From Deinococcus sp. QL22 (GTDB taxonomy: Bacteria; Deinococcota; Deinococci; Deinococcales; Deinococcaceae), in the NCBI RefSeq assembly GCF_023370075.1, contig NZ_CP097150.1:605210-669209 (forward strand): a stretch of DNA of 64,000 nucleotides, read 5' to 3'. The notes under the pieces were generated by a model. It saw nothing but the letters and a program-made list of their open reading frames with translations, made no database searches and was not told where the DNA came from. A program made the translations under genes and the position numbers. Positions 17,151 through 26,093 of the stretch are shown in pieces. The first letter of the stretch is position 1; the number at the start of each line of letters is the position of its first letter.

Positions 17151-17389
17151 CCTGCACATCGGACGTTCAAGAGCTGTTATAAGAAATCCCGTTAATGCTC
17201 AAGGGCGCTTGGACGCTCGTTGAAGCACCTGTAAAAGCAGCCGCCATCTCGCCTCATGGCCGATCAGCAAGGCGTGGTCGGGTGACCTGACTTCTTCACT
17301 GGGTGGCCACCCTTCGACTCGCGGTGCCAACAGCGCTGAGGATTGATCAGCCCAATGATCAACGGGGTAAGCCTCACGGCCCTGTCTGA

Positions 17390-18352
17390 TCAGCTGCTCT
17401 GGCCTTCCACAAAGGTGCCCAGTGCCCGGAAACGTGTGCTGCGCCGGGAGCGCAGCTCTTCCGGACTGAGGAGAGCCAGTTCATCCAGATGACGCGACAC
17501 GGCTTCGCCTAGAGAGGCGGCGCTGGCCGCAGCGTCGAGATGGGCTCCGCCTGCTGGCTCTAGAATGACTTCCTCCACAATGCCCAGCTCCAGCAGGTCG
17601 GGTGCGGTCAGTTTCAGGGCCTCAGCAGCCTCCGGCGCTTTGGCCGCATCCTTCCAGATGATGCTGGCCGCTCCTTCAGGAGAAATGACGCTGTACCACG
17701 CATTCTCCATGATGAGCACCCGGTTGCCGACGCCCACAGCCAGCGCTCCGCCACTGCCGCCCTCACCGATCACCGCACACACGACGGGAACCTTCAGACG
17801 GACCATGCGCTGGATGCTCTCAGCAATCGCCCAGCCCTGACCCCGCTCCTCAGCCGCAATGCCGGGATAGGCGCCTTGGGTATCAATCAGGCAGACGATC
17901 GGCAGGCCGAACTTGTCTGCTAGATCCATCAGGCGAACCGCCTTGCGGTAGCCCTCGGGGTTGCTGCTGCCAAACCGCCTCTTGATTCTGTCCTTGGTAT
18001 CACGGCCTTTTTGCTGAAGCAGCAGCATGACCGGCCGCCCCTGCCAGCGGGCTGGTCCACCGATCAATGCTGGATCATCGCCGTACACCCGGTCACCGTG
18101 CAGTTCGGTGAATTCCGTCGCCAGCAGTTCCACGTAGTCCAGCGCGGTGGGCCGACCCGGAGCGCGGGCAAGCTGCACCCGTTCCCAGCGGCTGATGCCG
18201 ACGTTCAGCAGACCCTGGAGCTTCTGGGGCTGAGTCTGCTGCTGAACCGTGATGGCGTCCAGGTTCGCGCCAGTCTCCTCTGCCGTCTTGTGGAGATTCC
18301 TCGGTTGGGCCTTCAGCGTGGCATGCGTGGCGTGGTCCGGCGGGGCACTCAC
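17390..18352 (-). CDS. accA: Acetyl-CoA carboxylase carboxyltransferase subunit alpha
   Basis: A 320-aa protein with the full AccA architecture: [20 protein letters not shown] near residue 55, then [19 protein letters not shown]. The crotonase-fold core follows, with [20 protein letters not shown] and [19 protein letters not shown]. The oxyanion loop is [12 protein letters not shown], with [12 protein letters not shown] after it. With AccD it transfers the carboxyl group from biotin-BCCP to acetyl-CoA, making malonyl-CoA for fatty acid synthesis in the cytoplasm. GTG start after GGAG. The usual partner accD is not adjacent; upstream are relics, so accA may be separated or a second copy. Confidence 0.96.
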   Translation of the reverse strand: MSAPPDHATHATLKAQPRNLHKTAEETGANLDAITVQQQTQPQKLQGLLNVGISRWERVQLARAPGRPTALDYVELLATEFTELHGDRVYGDDPALIGGPARWQGRPVMLLLQQKGRDTKDRIKRRFGSSNPEGYRKAVRLMDLADKFGLPIVCLIDTQGAYPGIAAEERGQGWAIAESIQRMVRLKVPVVCAVIGEGGSGGALAVGVGNRVLIMENAWYSVISPEGAASIIWKDAAKAPEAAEALKLTAPDLLELGIVEEVILEPAGGAHLDAAASAASLGEAVSRHLDELALLSPEELRSRRSTRFRALGTFVEGQSS

Positions 18353-18793
18353 GAGGCGCTCCCGACTGCTGCGCTGGGCAGCGTCTGTGCTGTGTCGCTT
18401 GGGGTATCCCGGAGGATGCCCAAGAACAGCTTGCGCTGGGTCGGGGAATCGGCATCTTGCTGCTGGGCTTGCTGGGCATGGCCTACTCTGGCACGCCTCC
18501 GGCGCGGGTGATGCCCGTCAGAGGTGCAGACGCCCCATTCGTGACGGTGCGCAGGAGCAACATCTGGCACAGGGTCAAGACAGGGCCAGGAGTGCTTTCA
18601 GGTGGGCTACCATTTCGGTTCGTTCGTCTTGAGGACGACCGAGAATGCGGCCATGCATGTTCTGCAGCACTCCCAAGGGCAGCTGCCACCCCTTCTAAAC
18701 GTAGCAAAAGCGCCAAGGTTCGCGCCAAATCACCGGCAGACACGGGCAGGTCTTCAGCAGCAGGTTCCTGAAGCCCTGACGGCCTGACAGATT

Positions 18794-19249
18794 TTATGAG
18801 GGAGAGCGAAATCCGAGCTCCCAGCCGTCTTGCAGAGCGTTGACAGCGCTGACTTGGACGCGCCTGATCAGCACGCTGAGTGGCTTATTGAGGAGCGGCG
18901 GGGGGTCGCGTTGAACAGGAAGATGTTGGCAGGCGCTGTGGGCTTAGCTGCCGGGTACACCCGCTGGTCATAGCGGCCTTGGAGATGGCTGTAGAGCGTT
19001 GGCAGCCACCAGGAGGGCTGCTACACCATTCGGACACAGGGAGTCAAGATACGAGCGAAGTGTATCAGCAGGCGCTAAACAGACTTCAGGCCGTTCAAAG
19101 CATGCGCGAGAAAGGGCTTGGGTTGAAATAATGCCGTCCATGAGAGCTTTTTTGCAACTTTGAAGACGGAGATGGGGCTCAGTGAAGCGCTGTGGGGTCG
19201 TGCCCAGACACGAACAGAGGTCGTTGAGTGGACCTGATGTGTTCGACAA
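18794..19249 (-). pseudogene. Decayed gene(s) of unknown function
   Basis: The minus strand at 18794-19020 reads QPSWWLPTLYSHLQGRYDQR, VYPAAKPTAPANIFLFNATP. After a frame change at a C6 run (about 18919) it reads LLNKPLSVLIRRVQVSAVNA and LQDGWELGFRSPS, stop. One extra C would join the two smoothly. Upstream, another frame (to 19249) encodes DGIISTQALSRACFERPEVC and DTLRSYLDSLCPNG, possibly the N-terminal part. I do not recognise the protein. The other parts of 18353-19530 hold only short broken stretches. Confidence 0.4.
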
Positions 19250-19563
19250 CCGCCGCCGTCGTCACTCCGCGTTGGGTTACAGGTCGCCGACGGCCTTCGA
19301 GGAGCAGACCCCCATCCCGAACTGAGCCTCTACCCAACCCTTGACAGTTCAGTGCGGCGCGTGGGGTCGGTGGGCAGGGTGTTGATGGTCTGCTCGATCA
19401 GGCGCGGCCCTCGTCGTGGCGGGCGAGCAGAACCTGGTTCTGCCGGTTCTGGCAACTTTGTGTGTTGAGCTGAGTCGTGGTGACTGCTCAGCAGGGGGCC
19501 TGGACTGGGTGGAGCAGGTAGAGTAGGGACATCTCCGACGACGCCTGCCCGAACTGCAAAAAA

Positions 19564-20903
19564 TTGGAAGCTCAGCTGGCCAAAGTGCTTGCTGAGTTAC
19601 AGGAGATCAAAGCGCGTCTGGGGCTAAACAGCACAACCTCGCATCAACCTCCGAGCCAGGACAAGCCCTGGACGCCGAAGAGTGAGCGCCAGAAGACCGG
19701 CCGGTCTTCTGGCGCTCAACCGGGTCACCCAGGCAAAACGCTGAAGATAGTCGAGCACCCTGACGAGATCGTCACGCTTCCTGTCACCGGGCACTGTGGT
19801 TGTGGTCAAGCCTGGGACACGGTGATCGTCAGCGATGAACTGGCGCGGCAGGTTCTGGACCTGCCAGAGATTCGACTTCATGCCGTGGAGTACCGCGCCC
19901 AGGTCAAGGTGTGTCCGAGCTGTCATCACCGCGAGCAGGCTTCTTTTCCAACTCACGTTCCTGGTCAAGTGCAGTATGGCCCCCGCATCCATGGACTGGC
20001 GGTTTACCTCAACGCGGTGCACTTCGTTCCGCTCAAACGTACAGCAAACATTCTGGAAGCCGTCTGTGGAGCAAAGCTCAGTGATGGCACCATTGCTCTC
20101 AACCTGAATGTGGCTGCTGGGCGTCTGGCTGCTTTTGAGACTGAACTCAAAGCTGCGCTCCTCAGCGAACCTGTCCTGCACGCGGATGAGACCGGCAGCA
20201 AGGTGAATGGGACGTTGGCGTGGATGCATGTGGTGAGCTGCAAGCAGCTCACGTTGTACGGGCATCACCAGCAGCGCGGGTACGCGGCTTTGAAGGACAT
20301 GGACGTCCTTCCCCGGTTTAGGGGCACCTTGATGCATGACGCCTGGAGCATCTATTTCCAGCTTCCTGGACAACATGCCCTGTGCAACGCCCATCTTCTG
20401 AGGGAATGGCGGCACTTGGCAGAAGGGTATGGACAAACTTGGGCAGGGGAACTACGCCGCGCCATGCAACGCGTCTACCACGAGAACAAAGCAGGTACCC
20501 TGACCTTGGCGGGAAAAGCAGCGTTCCTGGCGCGGTTCGACGCGTTGGTACAAGCTGGGTTGGCATCCAACCCAGCAGCGGAACCCATCCCTGGACAGCG
20601 GGGTCGGGTGAAGCAGACCCGGGACGCAACCTGGCACTGCGGTGTCAGAGGCATCGCGAAGCAATTCTGCGCTTCCTTGACTATGAAGAGGTGCCGTTTG
20701 ACAACAATCAAGCGGAGCGGGACATTCGGATGGCGTGCGTGAAACGCAAAGTCTCCGGTGGGTTTCGCTCAGTGAGAGGTGGCATGAATTTCTGCCGCAT
20801 TCGTAGCTATACTTCCACGCTTCACAAGCAGGGGATGAATATCTGGCACGGCCTGGTCAGTATCTTTCGCAATGACGTCCTTATGCCTACCTTCGTGTGC
20901 TAA
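19564..20903 (+). pseudogene. IS66-family transposase (TnpC) with a single-base frameshift
   Basis: Residues 1-25 are a coiled leader ([18 protein letters not shown]), followed by the SxxPPSxD linker, a zinc-finger-like CGCG...CPSCHH, and the DDE core. The core has Asp in [10 protein letters not shown], Asp in [10 protein letters not shown], and Glu in [20 protein letters not shown]. The last block is in another frame: at CCC 20618-20620 one more C would give [20 protein letters not shown] and one continuous ~445-residue protein. Upstream in-frame codons encode CPNC, the usual IS66 opening, from an ATC at 19531 with no standard start. There is no tnpA/tnpB, as in ISBst12-type members. End repeats were not found. 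Confidence 0.85.
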
Positions 20904-21005
20904 GTGGTCACAAAATTTACTGCACGGTACGAGTAATCTTCGAGTAATTTTAGTTTTTAGAAGTGACGCAGGAGTTGGTTATGAATAATAACGAATTGGT
21001 TGCAA

Positions 21006-21269
21006 ATGTTAGGAGAAGCTTTAGCTGGGATTGAGACGCTGCAGCTCCTGAGAAATCTGGCAAGCGGTGAATATAGCCGTTCAAATCCTGTTATCTTTGC
21101 AGGAACGTTGTCGCAAGCTTTTAAAATACCTAACGCAGTTACAATGAAGCTAAGTGAATGGAATCAAGCTTTTGGCCCTCTGCACTTCTCGGAGAACGAA
21201 GTAGATGAACTGATTACGCCCTATATAGAGACTTATATTTCCTCTGTTACCGTTGATAAGTCTGTGTAA
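21006..21269 (+). CDS. Hypothetical protein in AT-rich islet, 87 aa
   Basis: The frame encodes MLGEALAGIETLQLLRNLAS, GEYSRSNPVIFAGTLSQAFK and a C-terminal acidic helix ENEVDELITPYIETYI. The best ribosome site (AGGAG) serves an ATG at 20981 in a different frame (MNNNELVANVRRSFSWD). The original protein may therefore start there and be frameshifted near 21015-21025, or the start may be TTG 21000/ATG 21006. Codon use is visibly AT-rich compared with flanking genes, suggesting acquisition. A strong terminator follows. No family is recognised. Confidence 0.55.
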   Translation: MLGEALAGIETLQLLRNLASGEYSRSNPVIFAGTLSQAFKIPNAVTMKLSEWNQAFGPLHFSENEVDELITPYIETYISSVTVDKSV

Positions 21270-21283
21270 TTAACAGCTTACGG

Positions 21284-21310
21284 TGCTCCCGGCTCCAGCC
21301 GGGAGCATTT
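21284..21310 (+). terminator. Rho-independent terminator
   Basis: TGCTCCCGGC-TCCA-GCCGGGAGCA, a perfect 10-bp stem, then TTT. It ends the transcript of the gene at 21006-21269. Confidence 0.85.
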
Positions 21311-21422
21311 GCAGTATTGTTGAGGGTGTAAGTTGGTTCCAAAGATTTTTCATCGCAGACAACACCCCATGAGAGCCGACTTCTGCTGACTACTTCCGAC
21401 TTTTGACCCCTAGAAAGCCAGC

Positions 21423-21636
21423 GTGAGTCGAAAAGCAGTAGTTATCTTAGCAACCATTGTGATTGTTGGAATTGGCATATTTACTTAATAAATTATTCTC
21501 GCCCTTAAAGTTGATTGACCAAGCATATCGTAACTGTCTGGAAAATCCGAGAGTAGTGGTCAAATGGAGAGAAAGAGATGGTCAGGTTTGGATTCACCCT
21601 ATTGATGAATCGAATATCTACACACAATGTGGTTAA
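21423..21636 (+). pseudogene. Small membrane-anchored protein, frameshifted
   Basis: From GTG 21423 the frame gives MSRKAVVILATIVIVGIGIF, T, stop: a classic single transmembrane helix with a basic N-terminus. The +1 frame continues directly with YLLNKLFSPLKLIDQAYRN, CLENPRVVVKWRERDGQVW, IHPIDESNIYTQCG, stop at 21636. Joined at about 21480 they make a ~70-residue protein with an N-terminal anchor and a hydrophilic domain. Low GC matches its neighbours. The ribosome site is weak. Whether the shift is real or a sequencing error cannot be told. Confidence 0.45.
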
Positions 21637-21656
21637 ACGAAATCATTTTGAATTGC

Positions 21657-21711
21657 TGTTAAGTAACCACTCATTACAAAACTTAACTTTGTAACGAGTG
21701 GTTACTTAACA
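21657..21711. terminator. Long hairpin between convergent genes
   Basis: A 24-nt inverted repeat with one mismatch: arms 21657-21680 and 21688-21711 (TGTTAAGTAACCACTC and its complement at the outer ends), loop ACTTAAC. It lies between the ends of the gene at 21423 and the minus-strand gene at 21762. It could act as a bidirectional terminator. It is much longer than other terminators here and AT-rich, so it may instead be a mobile-element end or recombination site. Confidence 0.6.
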
Positions 21712-21761
21712 TCTATTAGTCGGTGTTAGTATAACACTTCTTAAGTATTAGTAATTTGCCG

Positions 21762-22001
21762 CTAATTTTTAGTGCTAGCCGTTTTTACCATAAAATCAAG
21801 TAGAAATTCCGGCGTTAGAGTCAATCCATCTTCTAGATCTTCTTCAAAAAAAGTATGAAATAATACGTCTATAGGCTTTGGGTGTCCTGTGATATACCCT
21901 AGTTCTACAGACATTTTATAAACTTCTTTATCTGATGCGTCCTTAAGAAAGGATGGATTCGAGAGATGTCTAATCAGCACGAGAGCTCTTTCCCTATCCA
22001 T
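21762..22001 (-). CDS. Hypothetical small acidic protein, 79 aa
   Basis: Encodes MDRERALVLIRHLSNPSFLK, DASDKEVYKMSVELGYITGH, then PKPIDVLFHTFFEEDLEDG. It is helical and acidic, with no membrane segment. GGAG precedes the ATG, and TAGATT lies 8 nt upstream as a possible -10. Size, charge and low GC resemble immunity proteins of toxin systems, but no toxin gene is recognisable next to it. The function is unknown. Confidence 0.65.
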   Translation of the reverse strand: MDRERALVLIRHLSNPSFLKDASDKEVYKMSVELGYITGHPKPIDVLFHTFFEEDLEDGLTLTPEFLLDFMVKTASTKN

Positions 22002-22234
22002 AGGACTCCAATCTATTACATTTCAAGAGCGAAAATAAAATTCCTGTACGCGAATTAGATGTAGTTTTCACAACTGCTTTTTTCAAGGTCGATAGGTTCA
22101 ATATTCAGACCTTTATCGTAGTGATAGTTATATGTCAAAACCTCGTAGTGAAATTTTGGTGAAGCGATCAAAAGATTGTCGTAACTACTTAGCACAACAG
22201 GTCGTTGTGTGCTGAGCAGTTACGAGTCGTGAAC

Positions 22235-22978
22235 CTATAACACTACGTGCTGCATGTTCTCTTTCACTGCAAGGAGCCGAGCTGAATCTCCTCCGATACT
22301 ATGGGTAATGGAGATCGCTGCGTCTACCAGATGCCCTTTCATTTTTTCAACCTGCGTGGGTGTAAACCGAGTGCGTGGCCCTGCTAAGGCCAGCGCTCCC
22401 TGAAAGTGTTGCCCAACGCCAAACACTGGGCAAGAAATCGCTGCAGTGTCCAAATCAAGCCGCGCCGTGAGTGAGACTACGATCATTGTGTTGCGAACTT
22501 CTGCAAGATCCGGCCGGTTCAGATCGGTAAAGGCCATGATAATGGCGCCACTAGCACCCGCAGTTACCGGAAGTCGGTAGCCCACTTGGATGTATCGCAG
22601 CACCCCATGATGAAACGAGTTTGCTCGGAACAAGCAAATTTTACTGTCTCCATCACGGACATAAAATGCAGCACTTTCACTGGTGAACTCGACCAAAGCC
22701 TTAAGGGCTGGATTGACGTGCTCCGCCAAGTTGAATGAATTTTGGTAGTGATTGCCGAGCGTGAGCAGTGTGGGACCAAGCTGGTAATGGCCGTTGCTCA
22801 GACGGCTGATGTAGTGTTCGTGTTCCAGGGAACTGATCAGACGAAGGATGGTGCTTTTATGGAGCCCAGTGCGCGAGGCCAAGTCAGCAAGCGACAGGCT
22901 AGGCGTACCGTCAATAAACGCTTGCAAGACGGAAAGTGCACGGTCGACGGCGGCAACACGTAAGCTAGGGTCAGCCAT
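22235..22978 (-). CDS. IclR-family transcriptional regulator
   Basis: A 247-aa regulator. The winged HTH (residues ~8-65) is AAVDRALSVLQAFIDGTPSLSL, ASRTGLHKSTILRLISSLE. The C-terminal IclR effector domain (~80-245) includes RLPVTAGASGAIIMAF, the family ligand-site motif, with ARLDLDTAAISCPVFG and QGALALAGPRTRFT further on. ATG 22978 follows AAGGA; upstream in-frame sequence is not family-like. It is divergent from the M20/ABC operon, and a perfect palindrome at 23225-23247 lies at that operon's promoter, so this protein most likely controls it in response to its substrate. Confidence 0.92.
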   Translation of the reverse strand: MADPSLRVAAVDRALSVLQAFIDGTPSLSLADLASRTGLHKSTILRLISSLEHEHYISRLSNGHYQLGPTLLTLGNHYQNSFNLAEHVNPALKALVEFTSESAAFYVRDGDSKICLFRANSFHHGVLRYIQVGYRLPVTAGASGAIIMAFTDLNRPDLAEVRNTMIVVSLTARLDLDTAAISCPVFGVGQHFQGALALAGPRTRFTPTQVEKMKGHLVDAAISITHSIGGDSARLLAVKENMQHVVL

Positions 22979-23224
22979 AAGTCCTTTCAATAGGAAGAAG
23001 GGGAATGATTCGGTGGGTGGGTCAGATATTTCTTTGGTAGGGCCCCATGATGATCCTCTTGACTTGCTGTTACCACAAGGCGCCGGACTCCAGATGAATC
23101 TAGACCACATGAGCTGCTCTGCGGAAGACAACTTGACTTTCTCGAGGGCTGAGCCTACTGTCTTTTTAACCCTATTCAAGTTCTTGGTCCGTTCGTACGT
23201 CGTCCCAATTCGCACTATAGCAAA

Positions 23225-23247
23225 AAAATAGAATGCCGTTCTATTTT
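23225..23247. promoter_or_regulatory. Probable IclR-type operator
   Basis: AAAATAGAA-TGCCG-TTCTATTTT is a perfect 9+5+9 inverted repeat. It abuts the -10 box at 23247-23252 of the M20 operon, so a bound regulator would block RNA polymerase. IclR-family sites are AT-rich palindromes of this size. Confidence 0.7.
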
Positions 23248-23252
23248 AGGAT
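23247..23252 (+). promoter_or_regulatory. -10 box of the M20/ABC operon, leaderless
   Basis: TAGGAT lies 7 nt before ATG 23260, the same arrangement as at 39681. Its first base is the last base of the palindrome. Confidence 0.5.
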
Positions 23253-23259
23253 GTCTCTT

Positions 23260-24474
23260 ATGACTACGCTCTCCATGCCGCCCCTTCAAACCTACATGCA
23301 ACCCCTCCAGCAGCAGCTCATCGACCTCAGTCTGGACATCCACGCTCATCCTGAAACCGCCTGGCAGGAACACCACGCCGTCGAAGGCCTGACCACCCTG
23401 CTCGAAAGCCACGGCTTGCAGGTTGAACGCAACTTCTGTAATCTTCCCACCTCATTTCGAGCCAGTCACACTTTTGGGGTATCCGGACCCACCATCACGC
23501 TGCTGGCTGAGTACGATGCCTTGCCCGGCCTGGGCCACGCCTGCAGCCACAACATCATCGGCGTGGCCGCCGCTGGTGCCGCCATCCTGGTCAAGCAAGC
23601 CCTAGAGGGAACGCTCTTCGCTGGACGGATCGAGGTTGTTGGGTGTCCTGCTGAAGAGGGAGGGGGAGGCAAGATCATCCTCCTTGACCATGGTGCCTTC
23701 CAAGCCACCGACGCCGCCATGATGATCCATGGGGGTGCCCGCAGTATGCCTGTGCGCAGCTCGCTGGCCCTTGCTGATTTGAATTTTAAGTTCTATGGCC
23801 GCGCTTCACATGCCGCCAGCAATCCTCATCTCGGCGTCAATGCACTTGATGCCTGTATTCAGACCTTTAATGCCATTAATGCCATGCGCCAGCACTTTCC
23901 CGACGAAACCCGGGTTCACGGCATCATTACCCACGGCGGTGCTGCGGCCAATATCGTTCCGGACTACGCCGAAGCGGATTTCCTTGTCCGTCACAAACAG
24001 CTTGAGGTCATGCGTGACATCAAGGCCAAAGTGCGGCGCTGCGCTGAATTCGCTGCCGCTGCTGTGGGCGCACGCGTCGAGATCACTGAAGACCGTGAAT
24101 ACACTTCCCGCAACAACAATGTCGCTCTCGCCACCCGCTTTGGGCACCACCTGCAAGCCCTTGGTGAAGACTTGCAGGCACCCCCACAGATTGGTGGAGT
24201 GGGTTCCTCAGACTTCAACAACGTCAGCCATCAGGTGCCTGCGATCCATCCGTACATCAAGATTGCTCCCGAAGGCACTTCTGCCCATACCATCGAGTTC
24301 CTGGAAGCCTCCCGGAGCCCTGAAGGCATGCGTGGCCTGCTGCTTGGTGCCCAGGCACTGGCATCTACAGCAATCGACCTTCTTCAAGACCCCCATCTTC
24401 TCCAACAAGTCAAATCAGAATTCGCAGTCAATCAACAAGGCCTTTCCTCTGACGCTCAAGGAGCACCCTCATGA
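23260..24474 (+). CDS. M20 family amidohydrolase/metallopeptidase
   Basis: A ~404-aa cytosolic metallohydrolase of the M20D/amidohydrolase type. It has an N-terminal DIHAHPETAWQEHHA. The metal site includes LLAEYDALPGLGHACSHNII (Asp and His ligands) and CPAEEGGGGKIIL (catalytic Glu pair). The dimerisation domain holds FKFYGRASHAASNPHLGVNA. Relatives hydrolyse N-acyl amino acids, aminoacyl or aminobenzoyl amides (AbgB-like). I prefer ATG 23260 because of the -10 box; ATGs at 23233, 23251 and 23275 are alternatives, and 23233 falls inside the operator. It overlaps the solute-binding protein gene (ATGA), so the imported compound is probably its substrate. Confidence 0.9.
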   Translation: MTTLSMPPLQTYMQPLQQQLIDLSLDIHAHPETAWQEHHAVEGLTTLLESHGLQVERNFCNLPTSFRASHTFGVSGPTITLLAEYDALPGLGHACSHNIIGVAAAGAAILVKQALEGTLFAGRIEVVGCPAEEGGGGKIILLDHGAFQATDAAMMIHGGARSMPVRSSLALADLNFKFYGRASHAASNPHLGVNALDACIQTFNAINAMRQHFPDETRVHGIITHGGAAANIVPDYAEADFLVRHKQLEVMRDIKAKVRRCAEFAAAAVGARVEITEDREYTSRNNNVALATRFGHHLQALGEDLQAPPQIGGVGSSDFNNVSHQVPAIHPYIKIAPEGTSAHTIEFLEASRSPEGMRGLLLGAQALASTAIDLLQDPHLLQQVKSEFAVNQQGLSSDAQGAPS

Positions 24475-25991
24475 CTAAGCACTTCCCCCGTACGGCCCTG
24501 CTGACCACCGTTCTCACCCTTGCCAGTCTTGCGGGTGCTCAAGGCACTACGCTGACCCTTGCTCTTCCCGTCGACATTCCCGGGTTCGACACCCAGAACG
24601 CCAGTACCACGGCTTCCGAGACGGTCTACACGAATATGTTCGACCGCCTGATGTTCTTTGACGCTGCCGGTAAACTTCGGCCCGCTCTGGCCACGTCCTA
24701 CAAACAAATCAATGACACCACCATGCAACTTAACCTGCGCCGCAACGTGAAATTTCACAACGGTGACGCTTTTACCGCGGCTGACGTCAAGTTTACGCTT
24801 GAACGTGGTGCCCGCGACGCAAAACTGTTTGTCAACGACACCCTCAAGGACATCAAAACCGTCAAAGTCATCAACGACCATACGGTTCAGATCGTGACAG
24901 CCGGACCAGACCCGGTGTTGTTGAACCGCCTCTCCCGTCGTGGAACCGAAATCTTGCCCTCAAAATATCTCAACAAGGTAGGGTGGACTGAATTCAACAA
25001 AAAACCAATCGGTACCGGACCCTTCAAATTCAACAGCTGGAAGCGTGACGACCGCGTCGTTCTGGATATCAACGCCTCGTACTGGCGTGGGAAACCGGCT
25101 TGGACTCAATTGGTCGTGCGAGCCATCCCTGAAGAAGCCACTCGGGTCAATGAGCTCCTGACTGGCGGGGTAGACATTGCTGTGGACATCCCTTCACAGG
25201 ACGTGAAACGGATCCGCGCCAACAGCAAAGTAGAGGTCGTCACCCAGCCAACATCCCGGGTGATGATGTTCGCCTTCAACATGGAAAAAGACTCGGCGAC
25301 CAGCAATGAGAAACTCCGTGCTGCAATCGACTATGCCATTGACCGTAAGCTCCTGATCGATACGGTGATGGGCGGGTACGGCACGCCAGTGGCGGCCCGG
25401 GTAACTCAGGGCGTGCGGGACGCACCCCTGTCCTATTACAAGAAGAGCGTGTACGATCCCAAGAAAGCCGCTCAGATGTTGAAAGAGGCAGGGTACCGTC
25501 CTGGCCAGCTCACGATCACGCTGCAAGGTCCAAAAGGACGCTACCCACAAGACGCCGAAATCCTTCAGACTGTCGGTGCCATGCTCCAAGCCGTTGGGAT
25601 CAACACCAAAATTGAAACCTTGGAGTGGAGTGCTTATAACTCCCGCATCTGGGACGCCGGTAAAGTGACCAATATGGGCATGATTGGCGTAGCCAACAGC
25701 ATGATGGATGGGTGGTTCGCGCTGCGGACGCTTCCGTGTAAAGGCACGTACAGCAACATCACGCACTGGTGTAACCCCACGTTTGATAAAGCCCTGGATC
25801 AGGCTTCTAGCTCACTTGACCGTGTGCAACGTGCCGCACTGCTCCGCCAGGCATACGCCATTGTCGCCAGCGAGCGGCCCATGATTTCTCTCTTCCAAGT
25901 TCATAGCCTAATTGGCATCAACAAGCGGGTCGATTGGCAACCTCGCGCAGACGAAGTGCTGTGGATGTACGAAGCCAAGCCTGTCAAATAG
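24471..25991 (+). CDS. ABC transporter substrate-binding protein, family 5 (peptide/nickel type)
   Basis: A 506-aa exported binding protein. The signal peptide is MTKHFPRTALLTTVLTLASLAGA. SBP_bac_5 landmarks are FDTQNASTTASETVYTNMFD, LRRNVKFHNGDAFTAADVKF (the signature region), KPIGTGPFKF, AIDYAIDRKLLID and KDSATSNEKLRAAIDYA. There is no lipobox, so it is periplasmic or wall-space soluble. It delivers a peptide-like or acylated amino acid ligand to the permeases encoded next. The ATG overlaps the M20 stop. A hairpin follows at 26024-26060, probably lowering expression of the downstream permeases relative to this protein. Confidence 0.93.
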   Translation: MTKHFPRTALLTTVLTLASLAGAQGTTLTLALPVDIPGFDTQNASTTASETVYTNMFDRLMFFDAAGKLRPALATSYKQINDTTMQLNLRRNVKFHNGDAFTAADVKFTLERGARDAKLFVNDTLKDIKTVKVINDHTVQIVTAGPDPVLLNRLSRRGTEILPSKYLNKVGWTEFNKKPIGTGPFKFNSWKRDDRVVLDINASYWRGKPAWTQLVVRAIPEEATRVNELLTGGVDIAVDIPSQDVKRIRANSKVEVVTQPTSRVMMFAFNMEKDSATSNEKLRAAIDYAIDRKLLIDTVMGGYGTPVAARVTQGVRDAPLSYYKKSVYDPKKAAQMLKEAGYRPGQLTITLQGPKGRYPQDAEILQTVGAMLQAVGINTKIETLEWSAYNSRIWDAGKVTNMGMIGVANSMMDGWFALRTLPCKGTYSNITHWCNPTFDKALDQASSSLDRVQRAALLRQAYAIVASERPMISLFQVHSLIGINKRVDWQPRADEVLWMYEAKPVK

Positions 25992-26023
25992 TTCCTTTCC
26001 TGCACAATCTGCGACCTCACCAG

Positions 26024-26060
26024 GAACACGCTGCCCCGCACGTGGGCAACGTGTTCTTTT
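26024..26060 (+). terminator. Hairpin with T tract between binding-protein and permease genes
   Basis: GAACACG-C-TGCCC (26024-26036) pairs with GGGCA-A-CGTGTTC (26044-26056), followed by TTTT. It lies inside an operon, so it probably acts as a partial terminator and 3' stabiliser of the binding-protein mRNA. Confidence 0.6.
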
Positions 26061-26093
26061 GATCTCATCCTTGGTCTTCCAGGAGGACATGCC

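Noticed and set aside
18457..18771. Plus-strand frame with [12 protein letters not shown]
   Set aside because: A short hydrophobic run only; no start signal and no further protein-like sequence. On the minus strand a short GWQLPLGVLQNMHGRILG stretch is equally unsupported.
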